Shown here piece by piece: positions 1 through 7,966 of a stretch of 64,000 nt of DNA (positions are counted from its first letter, which is position 1; each line of letters opens with the position of its first letter). The notes beneath the pieces are model-generated. The model was not told the DNA's origin. It ran no database searches and was given only the letters and a program-made list of their open reading frames with translations. Source of the DNA: Bacteroidales bacterium UBA6267 (GTDB lineage Bacteria > Bacteroidota > Bacteroidia > Bacteroidales > UBA1556); the NCBI GenBank assembly GCA_002440745.1, contig DJVB01000052.1, forward strand, positions 1 to 64,000. The letters are read 5' to 3'. The position numbers were made by a program, and so were the translations under genes.

Positions 1-1
1 A

Positions 2-307
2 AGTGTAGTTTACCGAAGGGATACGCAAGTATCAAATAATTTACTTTTACTATCAGATGTTGATTCTATTTTATACGAATGGGAGGATTCAATTTATACA
101 TTTAAACCACCAACAAAATTTTTGTATTCAGATGATTATTTAGTATCTTTCCATGAAAATTCAATTGTATTATATTATAAAATTGATGAAGAGACTGGAT
201 ATAGAGATGATTTTTATTATTGGAATATGATACAATCTGGAAAACAAGATAGTATTATTAAAGCAAATTTTGGAGATTCCTCAGAAATAATTAAAGTATT
301 AAAGTGA
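2..307 (+). CDS. hypothetical protein, 3' end only
   Basis: The frame is open from the left edge to the TGA at 305-307, so only the last 101 residues are visible and the start lies outside the window. The residues are rich in D, Y, S and I, with no motif I recognise. Codons are very AT-rich, like the toxin-type domain in the next gene and unlike the GC-rich Rhs core. The stop overlaps the next start (TGATG), so the two are likely co-translated. By position, just upstream of an Rhs tip, it could be an immunity gene for an earlier tip, but that is inference from context only. Confidence 0.5.
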   Translation, partial: SVVYRRDTQVSNNLLLLSDVDSILYEWEDSIYTFKPPTKFLYSDDYLVSFHENSIVLYYKIDEETGYRDDFYYWNMIQSGKQDSIIKANFGDSSEIIKVLK

Positions 308-1239
308 TGTATAACAATGCTTTAAATATCAACTTCAACCGATTCAATGATTATGATGGGTATTCATTAAATCTAAGTTTTTGTTTCGCCCAAACCTCCT
401 CTGGCTGGGAGTCGCGCTACACCTTCTCCGGCAAGGAGAAAGATGTGGAGACGGGGTATAGCTACTTCGGGGCGAGGTATTACGATAGTGATATAAGTGT
501 GTGGCTGTCCCGAAAGCTTTCGGGAGTGGATCCGTTGGCGGATAAATATCCGAGTATGAGTGCTTACATGTACACGGCTGGTAATCCGGTGATGTTGGTG
601 GATCCGGATGGGAGGTTTTTTGTGGGCATTTTTGGGCAAAAGACTAAAGTTAAAGAAAATAAACGAGGAAAAATAAGAGTTGGATTGTTTGCAAGCTTTT
701 CCGTAAGAAGTATGGCAAGAAAAATTAACAAAGGGAAAAGTGATACCGCAAAACAATGTTTTTTAAGTACAGCTAATAACCCGACCAAAGTTCATTTAAA
801 AATTATAAAGCGAAAATCGAATAATGATTTTCTAGGAACTCATAGAGCTCACGATGAGGATGGAAACGTATTAAATTGGCAAGGAAGTGGAAAAGGAAAA
901 TTCGATAAAATGCCTGCATATGTTAAGGATAAGAATGGTAATCTATTTTATAAAGAAGCAACAATTTCAATTTTTAAAGACAATATAGAATCATTAGATG
1001 AGCATAACAAAGATTTTTCTAGGATATATAAATCAGAATATAAATTAAACGTTGATGATCTGATGATTTCTGTGATTTCTCATGAATTTGACCATAATAA
1101 TAATCAAGAAGCGATTTCAGCCATTAAGCAAAGGCAAGAAGGAAAATCAAATGATCTTGATGTTGAAAAAAGTGCGGAATTGATACAGAATAGAGTTAGT
1201 ATAGAAATTATTAAAAATAAGAAAAATGAAAAAGAATAA
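307..1239 (+). CDS. Rhs-core orphan tip with C-terminal HExxH domain (putative polymorphic toxin)
   Basis: About 30 non-Rhs residues are followed by an Rhs-associated core (residues about 36-100: RYTFSGKEKD, GARYYD, PLADKYPSMSAYMYTAGNP, DPDGR). DPDGR is the usual junction before variable toxin tips. After it the DNA becomes much more AT-rich and the roughly 210-residue tail holds H259-E-F-D-H263, a possible zinc-metallopeptidase HExxH motif. The Rhs core here is far too short to form a cocoon, so this is a displaced tip rather than a full Rhs protein. ATG 307 is chosen over GTG 304 because it gives a TGATG overlap with the previous stop. A 15-nt in-frame insertion (residues RKLSG) interrupts the core at about 509-524. 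The next gene overlaps by 14 nt, as toxin-immunity pairs often do. The toxin role is inferred and the enzyme type is a guess from one motif. Confidence 0.6.
   Translation: MYNNALNINFNRFNDYDGYSLNLSFCFAQTSSGWESRYTFSGKEKDVETGYSYFGARYYDSDISVWLSRKLSGVDPLADKYPSMSAYMYTAGNPVMLVDPDGRFFVGIFGQKTKVKENKRGKIRVGLFASFSVRSMARKINKGKSDTAKQCFLSTANNPTKVHLKIIKRKSNNDFLGTHRAHDEDGNVLNWQGSGKGKFDKMPAYVKDKNGNLFYKEATISIFKDNIESLDEHNKDFSRIYKSEYKLNVDDLMISVISHEFDHNNNQEAISAIKQRQEGKSNDLDVEKSAELIQNRVSIEIIKNKKNEKE
509..524. repeat. 16-nt perfect palindrome inserted in Rhs core
   Basis: The site reads CCCGAAAGCTTTCGGG, which is its own reverse complement. Against the paralogous core at 1811-2311, the sequence GGCTGTC is followed here by 15 extra bases before the frame resumes, adding RKLSG between WLS and VDPL. 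The same 16-mer occurs at 2131-2146. Confidence 0.85.
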
Positions 1240-1777
1240 TTTGTTTTTTTTAATTATGTTGATTATAAACAACGTAGGTTTTTCCCAATACTCAGTTGAT
1301 TTGAAGTATTTACATATAGATGACTATTTAGTTATTGATTCGATTAGAAAAATGCCTGTTCAGATAGATTTTAAATCATCGAATAACTTTCCTTCCCTTA
1401 TGAATCAATATTCGTTAGGTAAATATTATGGAGACACTATAGTTTTAATAATAGATAAAGATTCTACAATATTCGTTGAATGTCGTCATAGGAGTCCAGA
1501 TTTTTGGATCTTTGAGAACCAATTCTTAAAAGGTTTGGACTCAAACAATATTATTAGAATTGATAGCTTCTTAGTTGAATCGATCAATGATTCAAGTATT
1601 TTCTTTAATTGTTATTTAAAAATCAAACGAAATTATGGAAAGGAAGAAGAGTTAATATCAAATGTAAATATTTTAAAAAAGCAAATTGTTGGGTTTTATG
1701 TTTATTGGCCTTTTGATACGAATGCAGGTCGAAAAAATAAAAAACGAAAAAATAAAAAATCTACTATTAATCCATGA
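1226..1777 (+). CDS. putative secreted immunity-like protein
   Basis: The 183-residue protein starts with a clear signal sequence (MKKNNLFFLIMLIINNVGFSQ, likely cleaved near SQ), so the mature part is expected in the periplasm. Its ATG lies 14 nt inside the preceding Rhs-tip gene, pointing to translational coupling. The body is AT-rich, mixed alpha/beta in appearance and ends in a very basic tail (KNKKRKNKK). I recognise no domain. Immunity function is inferred only from position behind an Rhs tip and the overlap. An alternative is an unrelated secreted protein carried with the cassette. Confidence 0.5.
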   Translation: MKKNNLFFLIMLIINNVGFSQYSVDLKYLHIDDYLVIDSIRKMPVQIDFKSSNNFPSLMNQYSLGKYYGDTIVLIIDKDSTIFVECRHRSPDFWIFENQFLKGLDSNNIIRIDSFLVESINDSSIFFNCYLKIKRNYGKEEELISNVNILKKQIVGFYVYWPFDTNAGRKNKKRKNKKSTINP

Positions 1778-1810
1778 TCTTTTGTATTGAATATATAATT
1801 AACATATATC

Positions 1811-2311
1811 ATGCACTTTAACTCGGATTGGTTAGCCTCGAAAATTGGCGGCGGCTTTGGCATGGTGGACAATCCTGTGGATCAGAGCTTTGCCATAGCC
1901 CCATTGGAGGGCAGTTTGGAAGACCACTCCGACAACCTGCAACAGCATATCATCAACTCTTTCAGTTGCTCGGCAGATGTGGAGCTCGGGGCAGAGATAA
2001 TTCTCCACGGCATCGAAGACTTTGCCGACTTAGACGATGCCGAAGAAGAGCTTTACTTCACCCACTCTGACCACCTAGGAAGCAGCAGCTTCATCACCGA
2101 TGCCTCCGGCGAAGCCGTGCAACACCTGCCCCCGAAAGCTTTCGGGATCGTTTCCCAAACCTCCTCCGGATGGGAGTCGCGCTACACCTTCTCCGGCAAG
2201 GAGAAAGATGTGGAAACGGGCTACAGCTTAACGACAACTATCGGGATTGGGGCTCGCTACTACGACAGCAACGTAAGCGTATGGCTGTCAGTTGATTCAT
2301 TGGTGAAATGA
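1811..2311 (+). CDS. Rhs-associated core fragment, truncated
   Basis: This is a second Rhs C-terminal piece, and more of the conserved part survives: YFTHSDHLGSSSFITDASGE, a typical Rhs PDHLGS block, then RYTFSGKEKDVETGYS, GARYYDS and SVWLSVDSLVK followed by a stop. The DPDGR junction and any toxin tip are missing, so the tip has been lost. DNA identity with 391-510 is high through the shared core, so the two pieces derive from one ancestral gene. Two insertions absent from the other copy are present (2131-2146 and 2232-2246). GC content is clearly higher than in flanking DNA. Probably a non-functional remnant, although it is still open and could be a donor for recombination. Confidence 0.6.
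   Translation: MHFNSDWLASKIGGGFGMVDNPVDQSFAIAPLEGSLEDHSDNLQQHIINSFSCSADVELGAEIILHGIEDFADLDDAEEELYFTHSDHLGSSSFITDASGEAVQHLPPKAFGIVSQTSSGWESRYTFSGKEKDVETGYSLTTTIGIGARYYDSNVSVWLSVDSLVK
2131..2146. repeat. second copy of the 16-nt palindrome
   Basis: CCCGAAAGCTTTCGGG again, here inside the Rhs fragment just before the SQTSSGW block and read as part of LPPKAFGIV. It is at a different place in the core from the first copy, so it was not inherited by duplication. Confidence 0.85.
2232..2246. repeat. 15-nt imperfect palindrome insertion in Rhs fragment
   Basis: CGACAACTATCGGGA lies within an addition of exactly five codons between GYS and GARYYD relative to the copy at 420-480 (GYSYFGARYY against GYSLTTTIGIGARYY). 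It shares the CGA...TCGGGA ends with the perfect palindrome but has a different centre. Confidence 0.55.
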
Positions 2312-2321
2312 ATTATAAACC

Positions 2322-3170
2322 GTGAAAACCTTCAATAACAAATATCGCTCACAATCACATCGTTGGCAGTTTTGGGATTATTCTGCTCCGGGGGCCTATT
2401 TCATCACCACCATTACCAATGAACGAAAACCAATATTTGGACGGGTCAATGCAGGTGAAATGTTTTTATCTGACGCAGGTGAAATCGCCAAAAATCATTT
2501 GGCCAATTTGAATTTCAACGATTTATATATTGATCAATTTGTAATCATGCCCAACCACATACATTTAATAATGATAATACCGGATTGGGATGATACCGAT
2601 TCCGAATTTTATCGCAAATGGAATGAAAAAAATGATGCCAATCCATTGAATGATTTGGGTGGAAATGATGACAATCCAAAAAACGAATTGGTTGGAAATG
2701 ATGAAAATCCAATGGACGAATTTTTATTGATGGGACATGTAGTAGATACAATTCATGAATTGTATCTACGGGGTTTTTCCCAATCCAAATTGTTTTTTCA
2801 TCATCATTTCCCACAACCCAAACCATCCAAATTGTTTTTTCATCATCATTTCCCACAACCCAATCCATCCAAATTGTTTTTTCATCATCATTTCCCACAA
2901 ACGCCATATCGCCATTCCATTGATTTGCCCGATGTTTTGAAAAAACAATATCAAAAAATCCGACGAAAAATGGCAATTCCGATGGCAATGGGAAAATTGA
3001 AACATCAAATATCGAAGGATATTAATATTTTGAATAACACCTTCGGCAAAACCAATTGGCAACCTGATTATTACGATATTATAATCCGCAACTCCCGAAT
3101 ATTTAAGGCATACAAAAAATATATCCAAACCAATCCAAAAAAATGGACATCAGATAGTTTTTTTGAATAA
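2322..3170 (+). CDS. REP-associated tyrosine transposase (RAYT, Y1 HUH family) with repeat-derived insert
   Basis: Single-stranded DNA transposase of the IS200-like/RAYT family, expected to nick and join REP-type palindromes. Visible are the N-terminal HRWQFWDYSAPGAYFITT strand, the HUH pair H79-x-H81 in MPNHIHLIMII, and Y250/Y251 in PDYYDIIIRN followed by the family ending YIQTNPKKW. The start is GTG 2322; no in-frame ATG fits upstream. At 282 residues it is roughly 100 longer than usual for the family. The excess (about residues 93-193) is made of repeats: acidic GNDxNP units, a segment from a 28-nt palindrome, then three SKLFFHHHFPQ units. It starts 10 nt after an Rhs fragment. The core looks intact, but whether the inserted protein is active is unknown. 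Confidence 0.85.
   Translation: MKTFNNKYRSQSHRWQFWDYSAPGAYFITTITNERKPIFGRVNAGEMFLSDAGEIAKNHLANLNFNDLYIDQFVIMPNHIHLIMIIPDWDDTDSEFYRKWNEKNDANPLNDLGGNDDNPKNELVGNDENPMDEFLLMGHVVDTIHELYLRGFSQSKLFFHHHFPQPKPSKLFFHHHFPQPNPSKLFFHHHFPQTPYRHSIDLPDVLKKQYQKIRRKMAIPMAMGKLKHQISKDINILNNTFGKTNWQPDYYDIIIRNSRIFKAYKKYIQTNPKKWTSDSFFE
2656..2900. repeat. inverted repeat cluster around the palindrome, with 42-nt tandem units on the right arm
   Basis: On the right, three units of 42 nt start at 2784, 2826 and 2868 (TCCAAATTG then TTTTTTCATCATCATTTCCC). On the left, two diverged units carry the reverse-complement words GGAAATGATGA (2661 and 2693). No stop codon arises in the RAYT frame. The layout resembles a REP doublet or multiplet rather than a simple tandem array. 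Confidence 0.75.
2742..2769. repeat. 28-nt perfect palindrome inside the RAYT gene
   Basis: The left arm GTAGATACAATTCA is followed directly by its reverse complement TGAATTGTATCTAC. It stays in frame and encodes VDTIHELYL. It sits at the centre of an inverted cluster (2656-2900). This has the form expected of a REP-type target for the transposase that encodes it. Confidence 0.9.
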
Positions 3171-3413
3171 TTTTACCGGATGAAATCGCCTAATTCACAT
3201 ACTACAATACTCCCCCAATCAAAGGACGAAATTCTACGCAAGCTCAGACAATAAATCTTGACGTAATAAAACACCAAAAGAATAATTCTACAATCCAATT
3301 TATCCTTGCATTGGCACCAATGTGAATAAAAGCGTACTGAAAATTCAATTAAATACCCGCTTACAAAAACTAAGGCAATTCATTAAACATGTTGCAAATA
3401 AACCTGATGTTGA

Positions 3414-6400
3414 TTATTTCCTGTTTATATTAAGCATCAATTTAAAAGTATATACCTGATTATCAGATACTATCTTTACTAAGTACATTCCTGATGATAA
3501 ATCGGAAGCGTTAACTGCATAGATTGGGTTTTGCGAAATAATTTCCCTTTTCACAATCTTTCCGGTGTAATCTAATAAGCTTAGCTCGTAACTTTGAAGG
3601 GAAGTTTCGATGAAAAAATGGTCCGAAGCAGGGTTAGGATACACCGAAATAGCCTCTTTCTGCACCACATTTTCCAAAGAAGTTGCAAGGCTAATGGAGA
3701 CATTTTTTGAAATTGAGTCGATTCCGCAACCATTATCAACCTTCAACATCACTTCATAATTTCCGTTTTGCAAGTATAGATGCTTAGGATTAGAAAGCAT
3801 AGAGGTCTGACCGTCACCAAAACTCCAATATGCAGCACCCTTGTTTTGAGTTAAATCGGTAAAGTCAACATAAGGATCGGCCATAACTACCGAAAAATCA
3901 GCCACCGGAGCAGAATTATTCACAAAAGCATTCACCGCAACTCTATCGCTAAAACACGAGGGCTGCTTGATTTTCCAATCGTAAAAATAGTAGTAAAAAC
4001 TCAATGGATCCGAGCCGGCAGTACTGCTGTAAATACTCAAATAATCAGTCAGGATATAAGGGAAATTGACTCCATTATTATTTCGATAAAAATTGGAACC
4101 TTCTAATAATAAACCATTTGCAGCAGGCACATTAAAATCTAAAATCACTGTATTTAATCCTGTAACAGCTTGAAAAGTTTTTGAAGCGATAGTCATTCCG
4201 ATTGGGTTTTTCAATGTTATGGTCCGACTTCCGGCTGAGGTTGTATAAACATTCACAGAATGAAGAACAAATGGCTGATAAGCATCAAAGTATAATCCTT
4301 GAGTGTAGGAAAGATTTCCTCCACCTCCTGCGTTTGTAGCTTTTCCGGCTGAAAGCATGGGTTTCTCTCTCTCCTGCTCTGCATAATAAGTTGCGGAGCT
4401 TAAAAGATTGGTCAAAGTCAGGGTGTCGCCTACGTGAATGGGATTAACGGATGCCGAGCTTGAGTACCAATTGACTTTAGAGCCCGTATTTTTTGCGAAA
4501 ACAATCAAATCCACATCTCCTGAATTACAAACCGCTTTAGAAGGAATTGCAGGCTCGAATAAACGTTCTATTTGAACCACCCCAACTTTAGTAACCGTAT
4601 GATTTCCAATTAGATTAGTGGACTTCAAAGAAACTGTATAAATCCCATTCTGTGTATAATTATGTGCCGGGTATTGCAAATTGGAAATATTTCCGTCACC
4701 GAAATTCCATTCCCAAGCGATGGGGCCATTGGATGACATATCTTTAAACAATATCTGTCCTGAGCAAGAAATCGAATCGGAAACCTTAAAGTCAGCCAAT
4801 GGAGCCGCTGTGGGTAAAATACATTCATAACTTGCAACAAAACCTTCATTATTCACAGCCTGATCGGTGCTTTGGAGCAAGGTAATCGATGACCCTGAAG
4901 AGATAATTATTCCTCCATTGGGAAGTGTATTTCCATCGTAGCTGCCAATAAGTGGCGATTGCACAGACGGGCCATCGTAGATGCGCAGATAGTCGTATCC
5001 TGATTCGAAGTCGAATTGGGTAAACGTCAATTTCACCTGAGAAGCACCAACCGGATTAATCACAATCATGGAATTGGTGTTGGCTGAATAAGGAGCAGCC
5101 CCGCCATCGTCCATAATCACACCATTGCAAGATGTAAGCGTGGTGAGGCCCGAACTCGGCATCATATTCAGGCAAGGATTTGCCGTATCAACAGAAATAT
5201 AGGCGATTTTTGCCAAAGTATCTGAGCCACAGCTACCTCCGTTAGCAATTAAGCTAACCGTAAAACTTCCGTAAGTAGTGTAGGTATGCGTTGGGTTAAG
5301 GGATGTGGACGAATTTCCATCGCCAAAACTCCATATAAAACTCTGGCTATTATTACTACTATTCGTAAATGCAACAGTTGCAGGTGGGGCGCAAAAACTT
5401 GTAAGAGGTGTACTAAAATCAGACTGAACACCATCAACATAGTCGGGCCCTACTCCAATTGCATAAAACGCTGATGTAGTAGCCCTTACCGCATCCGAAC
5501 AAGCTCCATAAAGGTCTTGCGCTGCCAAAATGGAATAAAATCGCCCTTCGGAAAAGTCGCTGGTATTGACTAAATACACTGTCAATGCCCTGAAAGCAAT
5601 TGCTCCAGCCGTATCAATCCCGACACCGGCAACATCAAAAGTATCGCTATTGTCGTTTACTCCTTGTCCACCTTCGGAAAGCAAATAAAACCAATGATTC
5701 AAAACGCCACTATTTGTGTGAACTCCACCATTATCTGCCGAACCAATATAATAATACTGCCCCAGATAGGTGTCCGGGTCGCCCTTGGATTTGGGATTGG
5801 ACATGGAACGCATGGCAGTGCCAATATCTTCGCCAATCAACCAGTTGCCCGAAGCCGGTTTTCCGTAATGTTCTATTGCCGTTCCGAAAATATCGCTATA
5901 ACTTTCGTTCATTGCGCCCGATTCATCCTGATAATCAAGGTCTGCGGTGAAACTTGTTAAACCATGACTAATTTCGTGAGCTACAATATCCAAGGCCACT
6001 AAAGGTTGCCAGCTACTATTGCCATCGCCAAAAGTCATATATTGACCATTCCAAAACGCATTAGCATAGTTCACATCATAATGCACATAAGATTTTAATA
6101 GAAATCCATTTCCATCGATGCTGTTGCGATTGTAACGGGTAAAATAATAGTCATAAGTCATTTCCATTCCCCAATGAGCATCTGTAGCAACCTCATCCTT
6201 TTGGGCGTTATAATTATTCCAATAATTGTCGGAATCCGTAAAATCAATGGCGCTACCATAAGTTGTGCCCGTTTGCATATTGAAAGTTTGGATGCCGTTT
6301 CCCCTACCCGACTCTCTCAAACGAAAACTACTATTATATAAATCCGATGTAATCGTTTTTACACCGCTAAATTTAGTATTTGCCGAACCGACAGTATCAA

Positions 6401-7094
6401 TATGCTTGATAATTTTGTTTACAAAAAGAATGGAGCCATCTGTAGCATCAACAAAATATTCGGCTCGACTGACCGGCTTATGTGCGTAAATATCAAACAC
6501 ATAAGCATACCTAAAACCTTCAGCTTCAGATTGATATTTTAGCATAATGCTCCCTTTTGGAAACCAAGTTGCAGCGGTATCACCCGATTGCGATTTGATA
6601 AAACCCTCTTCCACCGGAATTTGCCACATATAAGTTTCGGCATCGACATAATTCAACGCCTTCTGCAATGCTTCATTTTTAGTTAAAACGAGTTGGTTTA
6701 CAGGTTCTAAGCGTGTGGGAAAATTTCCACCGATGGAAAAAATCTTACCATTCTTTTCGTGGCTAACAAACATTCCTTCATGCACATCTAAGCCATTAAA
6801 TGTCAAACGGTAACGATTATGAACTTGCCCCAGCTGATCGGTATAGGAATTTATCCATTTAATTTTCGCCAGTTCCCCATATCTGAACAAGTTAGTTATA
6901 TACGATTCCAACTGAGAGCTTGGAAGCTCTTTTCCGGTTTGAAACTGTATAAAATCGATATTTTTTGTCTTTTCGTCCAATTTCACCAAAGAGGCATTAG
7001 GGACAATTTCCGAAGCTTCATTTGCATAAAACACCTGAGCTACAGAAGATTGGATTAAGAAAAATCCAAACAAAATGGCAATAAATCTTATCAT
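3414..7094 (-). CDS. secreted M4 (thermolysin-type) metalloprotease with PKD, CUB and T9SS sorting domain
   Basis: The 1226-residue protein begins with a signal peptide (ending SSVAQ). An FTP/PepSY-type propeptide (about 30-250) is followed by an M4 catalytic domain with H373-E-I-S-H377 and third zinc ligand E397 in GAMNESYSDIFG. Then come a PKD domain (about 560-640, WSFGDGNSS), a CUB-like domain (about 650-760, FDFESGYDYLRIYDG), a second PKD (about 765-838), a beta-rich segment, a third PKD (about 1060-1135) and a C-terminal sorting domain (from about 1145, ISVYPNPASDHF ... GMYLVKI). It should leave the cell through T9SS and digest extracellular protein. It stands alone, convergent with the transposase. 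A CAAAAATA box (7191-7198, the -7 motif on this strand) lies about 100 nt upstream. Confidence 0.93.
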   Translation of the reverse strand: MIRFIAILFGFFLIQSSVAQVFYANEASEIVPNASLVKLDEKTKNIDFIQFQTGKELPSSQLESYITNLFRYGELAKIKWINSYTDQLGQVHNRYRLTFNGLDVHEGMFVSHEKNGKIFSIGGNFPTRLEPVNQLVLTKNEALQKALNYVDAETYMWQIPVEEGFIKSQSGDTAATWFPKGSIMLKYQSEAEGFRYAYVFDIYAHKPVSRAEYFVDATDGSILFVNKIIKHIDTVGSANTKFSGVKTITSDLYNSSFRLRESGRGNGIQTFNMQTGTTYGSAIDFTDSDNYWNNYNAQKDEVATDAHWGMEMTYDYYFTRYNRNSIDGNGFLLKSYVHYDVNYANAFWNGQYMTFGDGNSSWQPLVALDIVAHEISHGLTSFTADLDYQDESGAMNESYSDIFGTAIEHYGKPASGNWLIGEDIGTAMRSMSNPKSKGDPDTYLGQYYYIGSADNGGVHTNSGVLNHWFYLLSEGGQGVNDNSDTFDVAGVGIDTAGAIAFRALTVYLVNTSDFSEGRFYSILAAQDLYGACSDAVRATTSAFYAIGVGPDYVDGVQSDFSTPLTSFCAPPATVAFTNSSNNSQSFIWSFGDGNSSTSLNPTHTYTTYGSFTVSLIANGGSCGSDTLAKIAYISVDTANPCLNMMPSSGLTTLTSCNGVIMDDGGAAPYSANTNSMIVINPVGASQVKLTFTQFDFESGYDYLRIYDGPSVQSPLIGSYDGNTLPNGGIIISSGSSITLLQSTDQAVNNEGFVASYECILPTAAPLADFKVSDSISCSGQILFKDMSSNGPIAWEWNFGDGNISNLQYPAHNYTQNGIYTVSLKSTNLIGNHTVTKVGVVQIERLFEPAIPSKAVCNSGDVDLIVFAKNTGSKVNWYSSSASVNPIHVGDTLTLTNLLSSATYYAEQEREKPMLSAGKATNAGGGGNLSYTQGLYFDAYQPFVLHSVNVYTTSAGSRTITLKNPIGMTIASKTFQAVTGLNTVILDFNVPAANGLLLEGSNFYRNNNGVNFPYILTDYLSIYSSTAGSDPLSFYYYFYDWKIKQPSCFSDRVAVNAFVNNSAPVADFSVVMADPYVDFTDLTQNKGAAYWSFGDGQTSMLSNPKHLYLQNGNYEVMLKVDNGCGIDSISKNVSISLATSLENVVQKEAISVYPNPASDHFFIETSLQSYELSLLDYTGKIVKREIISQNPIYAVNASDLSSGMYLVKIVSDNQVYTFKLMLNINRK

Positions 7095-7190
7095 AATAAT
7101 TGGTTATTGTGTGTATGTATAAAAAACAGATTAGTTGGCATATAAACAAAATGCAATAAATCACGGGGAAAAACGTGTTATTGTGCATGG

Positions 7191-7198
7191 CAAAAATA
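7191..7198 (-). promoter_or_regulatory. candidate -7 box (TATTTTTG) for the M4 protease gene
   Basis: It matches the Bacteroidota -7 consensus TAnnTTTG on the minus strand, about 97 nt before the ATG. No clear -33 TTG is seen at the usual spacing. Confidence 0.35.
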
Positions 7199-7340
7199 AA
7201 CTAAAAACGCTTTGAAAGAAAGGAATAATTAACAAATATCATTTTGGTAAAACGATTTAATCAAAACTATCTTTTTGAAAATAAATCGAGCCAAAAACAA
7301 AAAACCATTAGATTTGTATATTATTCAAATCAAAATGTTT

Positions 7341-7886
7341 ATGAAAAGAATTTCTTTAATTGTATGGGTAAGCTTTATCCTTTTCTTGATCAGCAGTTTT
7401 TCTTGGGGAGACAAAGACGATGAGAAAAACACACAGTTGAACGCGGAAGAAATAAAAGAGATGTTGGACGCTCACAATTTTTATAGAAATGAGTTAGGTA
7501 TCGACAGTTTGGAATGGTCGGACGATTTAGCAAAAGAAGCACAAGCTTGGGCCGATAAATTGGCTGCTAAAGGTTGTAGATTTTATCATAGCAAAACCAA
7601 AAATGGCGAGAACATTTATTGGAGCAGTTATGAATCCACGCCAAAGGAGGCTGTTGACTCATGGGGAAGTGAGAAGGAATTTTATCGAGGGGGGAAAATT
7701 GAGTCGGGCAAAGTGGCTAAGTATGGGCATTATACACAGATGATTTGGGAGAAAACGACTCATGTTGGCGGTGGAAAAGCAATTTGTAAAAATGGAAGCA
7801 CCATTTATGTTTGTCAATATTCTCCACCTGGAAATTTCATTGGCGAGTATCCTTATCAGAAAAAAAAGCGCAATAAAAACCGATAG
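7341..7886 (+). CDS. secreted CAP (SCP/PR-1) domain protein
   Basis: The frame is open from a TTG at 7275, but ATG 7341 is the better start because it puts a signal peptide first (MKRISLIVWVSFILFLISSFSWG). The mature part is one CAP domain. It has the helix LDAHNFYRNELGIDSLEWSD, the HSKTKNGENIYWSS block, and the signature HYTQMIWEKTTHVGGGKA plus VCQYSPPGNF near the end, as in plant PR-1 and fungal Pry proteins. The conserved cavity residues (H in DAHN, E in GEN, H in HYTQ) are all present. CAP domains bind lipids or act as secreted effectors; which applies here is not known. The protein has no T9SS tail, so it probably stays in the periplasm or is released by another route. Confidence 0.9.
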   Translation: MKRISLIVWVSFILFLISSFSWGDKDDEKNTQLNAEEIKEMLDAHNFYRNELGIDSLEWSDDLAKEAQAWADKLAAKGCRFYHSKTKNGENIYWSSYESTPKEAVDSWGSEKEFYRGGKIESGKVAKYGHYTQMIWEKTTHVGGGKAICKNGSTIYVCQYSPPGNFIGEYPYQKKKRNKNR

Positions 7887-7930
7887 TGTTATTTAGAATC
7901 AAATAGATTAACAGGGCAAAGAAAAAGATG

Positions 7931-7938
7931 TACTTTTG
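7931..7938 (+). promoter_or_regulatory. candidate -7 box TACTTTTG
   Basis: TAnnTTTG match 28 nt before the ATG of the trans-sulfuration enzyme. No TTG at the -33 position. Confidence 0.4.
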
Positions 7939-7966
7939 GCGCTTTAATTAACATAAGTTCAAAATT

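Noticed and set aside
373..756. 127-codon open frame on the minus strand across the Rhs tip
   Set aside because: It is antisense to the Rhs core, has no domain, and crosses the GC shift at the toxin junction.
2784..2900. Three 42-nt units as a CRISPR array
   Set aside because: The units are contiguous and coding, with no unique spacers and no cas genes.
2545..2988. Long open frame on the minus strand opposite the transposase
   Set aside because: It exists only because the repeat cluster lacks stops in several frames; the plus-strand frame has the HUH and Tyr motifs.
5600..5960. Overlapping plus-strand open frames of about 100 codons inside the M4 protease gene
   Set aside because: They are antisense shadows of the conserved catalytic domain, with no signal or domain of their own.
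7275..7340. Upstream extension of the CAP protein from TTG 7275
   Set aside because: It would put a basic 22-residue stretch before the signal peptide; ATG 7341 gives a normal exported start.
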